Below, one piece after another: positions 4,919 through 10,956 of a DNA stretch of 10,956 nucleotides. Position 1 is the first letter of the stretch, and the number at the start of each line of letters is the position of its first letter. The stretch is taken from contig CAMYZR010000022.1 of the NCBI GenBank assembly GCA_947303905.1, positions 1 to 10,956 on the forward strand. The letters run 5' to 3'. The notes below the pieces were generated by a model that was not told the origin of the DNA, did no database searches, and worked only from the letters and a program-made list of their open reading frames with translations. A program made the position numbers and the translations under genes. The DNA is from an uncultured Atopobiaceae bacterium. Its GTDB lineage: Bacteria > Actinomycetota > Coriobacteriia > Coriobacteriales > Atopobiaceae.

Positions 4919-7345
4919 ATGCAGCAGAAGCTTTTTGAGGACAAGGCGGACTTCATCAAGCAGTACCGCCGTGCCTGCCGGGCCAAGTACGGTAAGTCTT
5001 TTGACAACTGTCGTAACCGTGAGCGCTTCTTCGTGCTCGCAGAGCTCATCGCAGAGAAGGCCAACGACATCAAGGCCGAGACCGACACTTCTAAGATGAA
5101 GAAGGTCTATTACTTCTCTCTCGAGTTCCTCATCGGACCACTCCTGGACAACTATCTGCTCAACTTCGGCCTGCGCGACGAGGTCGCGGAGGCCGTTGAG
5201 GACATGGGTGCCGACCTCGACGAGATCCTGCGTCACGAGGGCGACCCCGGTCTGGGCAACGGCGGCCTCGGCCGTCTGGCCGCGTGCTTCCTCGACTCCA
5301 TGGCTCACAACGGCATCGCTGGCTATGGCAATGGCATGCGCTATCGCTATGGCCTCTTCCGCCAGGAGATCGAGGGCGGCCGTCAGGTCGAGAAGACCGA
5401 CAACTGGCTCTCCCACGGCTATCCCTGGGAGACCAAGCGCTCCGACAGCGCCGTCGTGGTCGAGTTCGGTGGCCATGTCGAGCGTCACGAGAGCAATGGC
5501 CGTTTCTGGTTCACCCAGGAGGGCAGCGAGAAGGTCCTGGCCGTCCCGTATGACGTGCCTGTCGTCGGTTATGGCGGAAAGACCATCAACCACCTGCGCC
5601 TGTGGTCTGCCGAGCCCTATCGCGAGGACTTCGACCTCGAGGCTTTCAACCGGGGCGACTACGCCGGCGCCATCAAGTTCCGTGCCGACGTCGAGGCCAT
5701 CTCCACCATTCTGTACCCTGCCGACGCAGGCGAGCACGGCAAGCTGCTGCGCCTCAAGCAGGAGTACCTCTTCGTCTCCGCTGGCCTGCAGACGATCCTG
5801 CGCACCTACGAGCGCGATCACGGCAAGGACAACTGGGAGAACCTGGGCAAGCACGTCTGCATCCACACCAACGACACCCATCCCGCGCTCTGCGGCCCCG
5901 AGCTGATGCGCCTGCTGGTCGACGAGAAGGGCGTGGACTTCGACCTCGCCTTCAAGATCGCCTGCGAGACCATCTCCTACACCAACCACACGGTCATGCC
6001 CGAGGCTCTGGAGAAGTGGCCCATCCACACGCTGCGCGCACTGCTGCCGCGTACCTACATGTTCATCGAGGAGATCGACCGCCGCTATCGCGAGAGCTTC
6101 CCCCACGACAAGGAGAACTGGGCTGAGATCCTTTCCCAGAACGCGATCCTGTGGGACGGCGTGGCTCGCATGGCCAACCTGTCGGTCATCTTCGCCCATG
6201 CCGTCAACGGCGTGTCCGAGCTGCACACCGGCATCATCAAGGAGACGGTCCTCAAGGGCTTCTACGACGTCTCGCCCGAGAAGTTCAACAACAAGACCAA
6301 CGGCGTCTCGCACCGTCGCTTCCTGGGCAACTCCAACCCGCCCTACGCACGCCTGATCACCGAGGCAATCGGTGACGAGTGGCTCGACGACGCCACCGAG
6401 CTCGAGCGCCTCGTCAAGTACGAGAACGACTCCAGCTTCCTGGACGCCTTCGAGGAGGCCAAGAAGTGGGACAAGGAGCGCCTGGCAAAGTACGTCGCCG
6501 AGAAGAGCGGCGTGGTGCTCGACACCAACATGATCTTTGACGTGCAGGTCAAGCGCTTCCACGCCTACAAGCGCCAGCTGCTCAACGTCTTCAAGATCCT
6601 GGACATCTACAACAAGATCATCTCCGACTCCAGCTACAACCCCACGCCGACGGCCTTCATCATCTCCGGCAAGGCAGCCCAGAGCTACACCTTCGCCAAG
6701 GAGGTCATCCGCCTGGTCAACTCCGTCGCCGACGTCATCAACAACGACGCGCGCGTCAACGACAAGATCAAGGTGGCCTTCGTGCCCAACTTCGCCGTCT
6801 CCAACGCCGAGCTCATCTACCCGGCCGCCGAGATCTCCGAGCAGATCAGCTGGGCCGGCTCCGAGGCCTCCGGCACCTCCAACATGAAGCTCATGATGAA
6901 CGGCGCCATCACGCTGGGCACCTACGACGGCGCCAACGTGGAGATCAGCGAGCTGGTCGGCGACGAGCACATCAAGATCTTCGGCCTGCGCACCGAGGAG
7001 GTCGAGGCCCTGCGCGCGAGCGGCACCTACTACGCGTGGGACGTCTACAACGCCGACCGCGGTCGCATCGGCCGTATCATCGACGAGCTGACCGACGGCA
7101 CGCTTGCCCGTCTCTCCGGAAACTTCGACTACGTGCGCGACGAGCTCATGACCAACAACGACCACGATCTCGTTCTGAAGGACTTCTATTCCTACGTCGA
7201 CGCGTGGTCAGAACTCACCAACAGCTACCCGGATCGCCGTTCGTGGAACCGTTCGGCGGTTCACAATACTGCTCGGTCGGGTTATTTCTCCAGTGACCGA
7301 ACCATCGGTGAATATGCCGACGACGTTTGGCATATTGGAAGGTAG
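4919..7345 (+). CDS. glgP: Glycogen/maltodextrin phosphorylase (GT35)
   Basis: PLP-dependent phosphorolysis of alpha-1,4-glucan ends to glucose-1-phosphate. The 808-residue length is normal for bacterial phosphorylases. Visible signatures: YYFSLEFLIG (64-73), the glycine-rich GLGNGGLGRLAACFLDSMA (111-129), NDTHPAL (318-324), TNHTVMPEALEKWP (355-368), KTNGVSHRRFL (459-469), QVKRFHAYKRQLLN (543-556) and the cofactor site EASGTSNMK with PLP-lysine Lys657 followed by NGAITLGTYDGANVEI. The residue after EFLIG is Pro where many phosphorylases have Arg. There is no long N-terminal extension of the eukaryotic regulated type. The C-terminal FSSDRTIGEYADDVWHI matches the family end. The ATG at 4919 has AAAGGA 5 bases upstream. 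Its place between glgB and glgC suggests that breakdown is co-expressed with synthesis, so flux must be set by metabolites rather than transcription alone (inference). Confidence 0.96.
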   Translation: MQQKLFEDKADFIKQYRRACRAKYGKSFDNCRNRERFFVLAELIAEKANDIKAETDTSKMKKVYYFSLEFLIGPLLDNYLLNFGLRDEVAEAVEDMGADLDEILRHEGDPGLGNGGLGRLAACFLDSMAHNGIAGYGNGMRYRYGLFRQEIEGGRQVEKTDNWLSHGYPWETKRSDSAVVVEFGGHVERHESNGRFWFTQEGSEKVLAVPYDVPVVGYGGKTINHLRLWSAEPYREDFDLEAFNRGDYAGAIKFRADVEAISTILYPADAGEHGKLLRLKQEYLFVSAGLQTILRTYERDHGKDNWENLGKHVCIHTNDTHPALCGPELMRLLVDEKGVDFDLAFKIACETISYTNHTVMPEALEKWPIHTLRALLPRTYMFIEEIDRRYRESFPHDKENWAEILSQNAILWDGVARMANLSVIFAHAVNGVSELHTGIIKETVLKGFYDVSPEKFNNKTNGVSHRRFLGNSNPPYARLITEAIGDEWLDDATELERLVKYENDSSFLDAFEEAKKWDKERLAKYVAEKSGVVLDTNMIFDVQVKRFHAYKRQLLNVFKILDIYNKIISDSSYNPTPTAFIISGKAAQSYTFAKEVIRLVNSVADVINNDARVNDKIKVAFVPNFAVSNAELIYPAAEISEQISWAGSEASGTSNMKLMMNGAITLGTYDGANVEISELVGDEHIKIFGLRTEEVEALRASGTYYAWDVYNADRGRIGRIIDELTDGTLARLSGNFDYVRDELMTNNDHDLVLKDFYSYVDAWSELTNSYPDRRSWNRSAVHNTARSGYFSSDRTIGEYADDVWHIGR

Positions 7346-7382
7346 TCTGTGGGCTAGTTAGTTGGAACGAAAGGGGAGTTCT

Positions 7383-8519
7383 ATGAGCAAGAAGGAATGC
7401 CTAGCAATGCTTCTTGCCGGCGGGCAGGGTAGCCGACTCTACGACCTCACTAAGGACGTAGCTAAGCCGGCCGTGTCGTTTGGTGCAAAGTACCGCATCA
7501 TCGACTTCCCCCTGTCTAACTGCGCCAACTCGGGCATCAACAGCGTTGGTGTTCTGACGCAGTACCGGCCGTATCTGCTTCACTCGTATCTGGGAACAGG
7601 CACTGCCTGGAACCTGGAGGATGGCATCGCCATCCTGCCGCCCTACGCCACCCAGACCGGCGGGTCTTGGTATGCGGGAACGGCAGACGCAGTCGCTCAG
7701 AACCTCGAGTACATCGAGCTGAACGACCCTGAGTACGTCATCATCCTCTCTGGTGACGCACTGTGCCGCATGGATTATCACGACATGCTGGAGACGCACA
7801 AGAAGAACAACGCCGACCTGACCATCGCCGTCATGCCGGTGCCCTGGGAGGATGCTTCCCGCTTCGGTCTGCTCGTTGCAGACGAGACCGGTCGCATCAC
7901 CGAGTTCCAGGAGAAGCCGCCTGAGCCCAAGAGCAACCTTGCCTCCATGGGCATCTACATCTTCAACGCCAAGCTGCTGTGCGACGAGCTGCGCCTTGAC
8001 GCTGCCGATCCCGAGTCCGAGCACGACTTCGGCGGCAACATCATCCCGAAGCTCCTCAACGACGGCCGTCGCCTCTACACCTACAAGTTCGAGGGCTTCT
8101 GGCGTGACGTGGGCACCATCGCCTCCTACCATGAGACCTCCATGGAGCTGCTGGGCGAGAACCCCTCGTTCGACCTGTTCCAGAAGGACTTCCCGATCAT
8201 GTCCAACACCCTCTCGTTCCCGCCGGCGTACTTCGGCCCGGACGCGACCGTGGACGACTGCATCGTGGGCAACGGCTCCAAGATCTACGGCGACGCCATT
8301 CACTCGATCGTCTCGATCGACTCCGTCATCGGCAAGGGTGCCGTCGTCAAGGACTCCGTCCTGCTGCCCGGCGCCATCGTCAAGGACGGCGCCAAGGTCA
8401 TCAACGCCATCGTCGGCGAGAACTCCATCATCGAGGAGGGCGTCGCCTTCGGTAGCGAAGATGCTGGCAAGGATTACACCTTCTGCGGCAACAATGTCGT
8501 TATCGGAAAGGAGGAGTAG
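7383..8519 (+). CDS. glgC: Glucose-1-phosphate adenylyltransferase, catalytic subunit
   Basis: Makes ADP-glucose from ATP and glucose-1-phosphate, the committed step of glycogen synthesis. The 378-residue product has the nucleotidyltransferase signature LAGGQGSRL (11-19), KPAVSFGAKYRIIDFPLSNC (28-47), GTADAVAQNLEYI (99-111), the EKP motif with the predicted sugar-phosphate Lys178, LASMGIYIF (186-194), FWRDVGTI (239-246), and a C-terminal left-handed beta-helix (about 285-375) of hexapeptide repeats. The metal/catalytic motif reads SGDALCRMDY (123-132): Asp125 is kept, but the usual SGDHIY/SGDHLY His and Tyr are Ala126 and Cys128. The ATG at 7383 follows AAGGGGAG (7371-7378); the in-frame TTG at 7362 is unlikely. 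It is followed two bases later by glgD, consistent with a heteromeric GlgC/GlgD enzyme as described in Firmicutes. Confidence 0.95.
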   Translation: MSKKECLAMLLAGGQGSRLYDLTKDVAKPAVSFGAKYRIIDFPLSNCANSGINSVGVLTQYRPYLLHSYLGTGTAWNLEDGIAILPPYATQTGGSWYAGTADAVAQNLEYIELNDPEYVIILSGDALCRMDYHDMLETHKKNNADLTIAVMPVPWEDASRFGLLVADETGRITEFQEKPPEPKSNLASMGIYIFNAKLLCDELRLDAADPESEHDFGGNIIPKLLNDGRRLYTYKFEGFWRDVGTIASYHETSMELLGENPSFDLFQKDFPIMSNTLSFPPAYFGPDATVDDCIVGNGSKIYGDAIHSIVSIDSVIGKGAVVKDSVLLPGAIVKDGAKVINAIVGENSIIEEGVAFGSEDAGKDYTFCGNNVVIGKEE

Positions 8520-8521
8520 AG

Positions 8522-9613
8522 ATGCCCAAGGCAATTGGTCTCATTACCGCTAACTACTCCACCAAGTTCCCGAGCCCTCTCACCGATAGCCGCCCGGCCG
8601 CCTCGCTGCCGTTCCTCGGCCGCTACCGCCTCGTCGACTTCGCGCTCTCGAACATGGTGAACTGCGGAATCCGCACCGTCGGCATGGTTATGCCGTACAA
8701 CTACCGCTCGCTGATCGACCATGTCGGTTCTGGTCGCGAGTGGGAGCTCACCCGCAAGACGGGCGGCCTGTTCATCCTGCCGGGCTCTGCCTTTGGCACC
8801 TCGCGCACCGGCTCCCGCTTCCTGCTGCGTGACCTCATCCACAACAAGGTCTTCCTCGAGCGCGATAGCGCCGACCTCGTCGTGCTGTCCACCGCCAACT
8901 GGGTCTACAGCATGGACTACAACAAGCTGTTCGATGCCCACCTGGCCTCTGGCGCCGACATCACGGTGCTGACCCAGGCCGCCAAGGACAAGGACGTCGA
9001 CGTCGCCGGCTTCGAGGTCGTCGACGGTCGCGTCAAGGGCGTCAAGCACGGCGTCGTCTTTGGCGACACCGCCTTCCTGGACTGCTTCGTCATGGGTCGC
9101 GAGAAGCTCCTCGAGATCCTCGACTGGTTCGCCGCCACCGACTATCTGGACCTCTTCGAGGCCCTGGCCGGCGAGTACGAGCGCGTCAACGTCCAGACCT
9201 TCGACTATGAGGGCTATGCCGCCCCGGTGTTCAACAAGGACACCTACTTCAAGGCCAACATGGACATGCTCGACACCAAGATCACCCACGAGCTGTTCTC
9301 CGAGCGTCCGGTTCGCACCAAGGCTCACGACAACCAGCCTGGCAAGTATCAGCCCGGCTGCAAGGTCGCCAACTCCCGCGTGTCGGGCAGCAGCGTGATC
9401 TACGGCACCGTGACCAACTCCGTGCTCGGCCGTGGCGTCGTCGTCGAGAAGGGCGCTGTTGTCAACAACGCCATCATCATGCAGGGCTGCACCATCAAGA
9501 GCGGCGCTGTCATCGAGAACGCCATCATCGACCGCAACAACCTCGTGCCCGAGGGCACCGAGCTGCGCGGCGCGCCCAACGCCATTCTCGTGAAGGAGAA
9601 GGGCCAGGCGTAA
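8522..9613 (+). CDS. glgD: GlgD, regulatory (non-catalytic) partner of GlgC
   Basis: A 363-residue homologue of GlgC that has lost the catalytic signatures. The nucleotide loop is LITANYSTKF (7-16) instead of LAGGxGxRL, and the SGDH site is STANWVYSMDY (123-133), lacking the catalytic Asp. It retains LPFLGRYRLVDFALSN (29-44), the general fold, and a C-terminal beta-helix of hexapeptide repeats (about 280-350). In Firmicutes GlgD associates with GlgC and raises its activity; the same role is inferred here. Its start is firm: a strong AAAGGAGG site (8507-8514) lies inside the last codons of glgC, 7 bases before the ATG, so the two subunits are translationally coupled. A strong terminator follows. 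Confidence 0.94.
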   Translation: MPKAIGLITANYSTKFPSPLTDSRPAASLPFLGRYRLVDFALSNMVNCGIRTVGMVMPYNYRSLIDHVGSGREWELTRKTGGLFILPGSAFGTSRTGSRFLLRDLIHNKVFLERDSADLVVLSTANWVYSMDYNKLFDAHLASGADITVLTQAAKDKDVDVAGFEVVDGRVKGVKHGVVFGDTAFLDCFVMGREKLLEILDWFAATDYLDLFEALAGEYERVNVQTFDYEGYAAPVFNKDTYFKANMDMLDTKITHELFSERPVRTKAHDNQPGKYQPGCKVANSRVSGSSVIYGTVTNSVLGRGVVVEKGAVVNNAIIMQGCTIKSGAVIENAIIDRNNLVPEGTELRGAPNAILVKEKGQA

Positions 9614-9622
9614 GCTTGTCAG

Positions 9623-9665
9623 GAGCGCCGACGTGGGCATATGCCGCGTCGGCGCTCTTCTTTTT
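9623..9665 (+). terminator. Intrinsic terminator after glgD
   Basis: GAGCGCCGACG (9623-9633) and CGTCGGCGCTC (9647-9657) form a perfect 11-bp stem around a 13-base loop, followed directly by TTCTTTTT (9658-9665). It is the clearest terminator in the window. It lies 9 bases after the glgD stop and 84 bases before glgA, so glgA needs read-through or its own promoter. The 9666-9749 stretch has GC palindromes (GGGGCCCC at 9696-9703) but no convincing -35/-10 pair. Confidence 0.88.
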
Positions 9666-9749
9666 CATGTGGGCCATACGCGGGCGCAAGCGCACGGGGC
9701 CCCGGGTACGTCCCATATGTACGCTCTTTAACTACCAAGGAGTGAAACC

Positions 9750-10956
9750 ATGGCCGAACTCACCAAGACCAGAAGAAAGATCAAGATCCTCTTTGCCGCC
9801 TCTGAGGCCGTGCCCTTTGTCAAGACTGGCGGCCTTGCCGACGTTGCCGGCTCCCTGCCCAAGGCCCTCAAGGCCGCAGGCGCAAAGGTCGCCGTCATTC
9901 TTCCCAAGTACGGCACCATCTCCGAGGAGTTCACCTCCAAGATGCAGCACCTCGCTGAGTTCTACGTGCCCCTGGCATGGCGCAGCGTGTACTGCGGCAT
10001 CGACAAGCTCACCTATGACGGCGTGGACTTCTACTTCGTCGACAACGAGGCCTACTTCAAGCGCGACAGCCTCTATGGCTACTTCGACGACGGCGAGCGC
10101 TATGCGTTCTTCTCCAAGGCCATCTGCGAGGCCATCCAGTGGCTGCCCGAGCTGCAGTGCGACATCCTGCATTGCAACGACTGGCAGACCGCCATGGCCA
10201 CCGTGTTCCTGCGCGAGTTCTACCAGGAGATCGAGGCCTGCCGCAACGTGAAGACGGTCTTCACGGTCCACAACGTCAAGTTCCAGGGCCAGTACTCCGA
10301 CAAGGTGCTCGAGGACATCCTCGGCCTTGCCGACAACCCCACCGCTGCCGGCCAGCTGTACTGCGACCGCGACTCCATCAACTACATGAAGGGCGCGCTC
10401 TGCTACAGCGACATCATCACCACGGTCAGCCCCAGCTATGCCAACGAGCTGCAGATGCCGTTCTACGGCGAGGGCATGGACGACATCTTCCGTCGTCGCT
10501 CCAACGTGCTGCGCGGCATCCTCAACGGCATCGACATGGACGCCTGGAACCCCGCCACCGACCCGATGGTGGGCATCAACTATGACATCAACAGCCTCGA
10601 CAAGAAGGCTGAGAACAAGCGCGCCCTGCAGGAGGAGCTCGGCCTGGCCCAGGACCCGACTCGCCCGCTGGTCGTCATGATCGGCCGCCTCACCAACCAG
10701 AAGGGCCTTGGCCTGGTGCGTTACGCCATGAACCAGCTCATGGAGCGCGGCGTGCAGATCGCCATCCTGGGCACTGGCGACCGCGACCAGGAAGAGGCGT
10801 TCCAGTACTTCGACTACACCTACGGCGACCAGATGCGCGCCATCATCGCGTTTGACAACGCGCTGAGCCATCGCATGTATGGCGGCGGCGACCTGCTGCT
10901 CATGCCGTCCGAGTTCGAGCCGTGCGGCCTGTCCCAGATGATCGCCATGCGCTACG
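9750..10956 (+). CDS. glgA: Glycogen synthase (ADP-glucose, GT5), 3' end missing
   Basis: Transfers glucose from ADP-glucose onto growing alpha-1,4-glucan. The reading frame is open for 402 codons to the window edge; full-length GlgA proteins are about 480 residues, so roughly the last 75 lie outside. Motifs: KILFAASEAVPFVKTGGLADV (12-32) with the ADP-glucose-binding Lys25 in KTGGLADV; HCNDWQTA (141-148); VHNVKFQGQ (173-181); GILNGID (256-262); IGRLTNQKG (311-319) with Arg313 and Lys318; and the GT-B C-terminal signature PSEFEPCGLSQMIAMRY (386-402) with predicted catalytic Glu390. The N-terminal Rossmann domain is complete and the second is cut. The ATG has AAGGAG at 9737-9742 with 7 bases of spacing. 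It completes the synthetic set with glgC/glgD and glgB, but is separated from them by the terminator at 9623-9665. Confidence 0.95.
   Translation, partial: MAELTKTRRKIKILFAASEAVPFVKTGGLADVAGSLPKALKAAGAKVAVILPKYGTISEEFTSKMQHLAEFYVPLAWRSVYCGIDKLTYDGVDFYFVDNEAYFKRDSLYGYFDDGERYAFFSKAICEAIQWLPELQCDILHCNDWQTAMATVFLREFYQEIEACRNVKTVFTVHNVKFQGQYSDKVLEDILGLADNPTAAGQLYCDRDSINYMKGALCYSDIITTVSPSYANELQMPFYGEGMDDIFRRRSNVLRGILNGIDMDAWNPATDPMVGINYDINSLDKKAENKRALQEELGLAQDPTRPLVVMIGRLTNQKGLGLVRYAMNQLMERGVQIAILGTGDRDQEEAFQYFDYTYGDQMRAIIAFDNALSHRMYGGGDLLLMPSEFEPCGLSQMIAMRY

Noticed and set aside
2600..7165. Two very long minus-strand open frames opposite glgB and glgP (678 and 842 codons)
   Set aside because: They mirror strongly biased GC-rich coding sequence on the plus strand; their translations are low-complexity Val/Leu/Ala/Asp/Gly-rich with no family motifs, whereas the plus-strand products are unmistakable.
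7246..7262. GAACCG-TTCGG-CGGTTC hairpin near the end of glgP
   Set aside because: Six-bp stem wholly inside conserved coding sequence (WNRSAVHN); likely chance in GC-rich codons.

Overview
This window is GC-rich and densely packed with forward-strand genes. It is dominated by a glycogen metabolism cluster: glgB, glgP, glgC, glgD and the first 402 codons of glgA. GlgD (the non-catalytic partner of ADP-glucose pyrophosphorylase) is best known from Firmicutes. Together with high GC, strong C/G-ending codon bias and a DUF559-like protein of a type I associate with Coriobacteriia, it points to an Olsenella/Atopobium-like actinobacterium. That assignment is inference from gene content; the window contains no rRNA or tRNA.

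Layout. 1-191 holds no gene I can support, but contains a 27-base repeat copy at 133-159. 192-1250 (minus) encodes a 352-residue protein with a DUF559/Vsr-like nuclease-fold C-terminus, perhaps related to AbiEi-type regulators; its codon use is looser and its base composition looks lower in GC than the rest. 1251-1547 is a divergent intergenic region with a perfect 28-bp inverted repeat (1279-1306 and 1407-1434); the repeat at 133-159 is a related third copy. 1548-2540 is a tight two-gene unit: endonuclease III (nth) and a small Cys-rich protein resembling DUF6485. 2541-2749 carries a stem-loop and a tentative promoter. 2750-9613 is glgB-glgP-glgC-glgD in one direction. A strong intrinsic terminator follows glgD, and glgA starts at 9750 and runs off the window.

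How it works together. GlgC/GlgD make ADP-glucose from glucose-1-phosphate and ATP, GlgA polymerises it into alpha-1,4-glucan, GlgB adds alpha-1,6 branches, and GlgP returns glucose-1-phosphate from the polymer. Synthesis and breakdown are thus encoded together. No debranching enzyme is visible here.

Most unusual points: a roughly 50-residue histone-H1-like Lys/Ala tail on GlgB; substitutions in otherwise well-kept motifs of GlgB (region I His to Gly) and GlgC (SGDH to SGDA); an 11-bp hairpin just upstream of the glgP ribosome binding site; a terminator splitting glgD from glgA; and the repeat family around the DUF559-like gene. I see no clear new defence or mobile system; the repeat-flanked DUF559-like gene is the nearest candidate.
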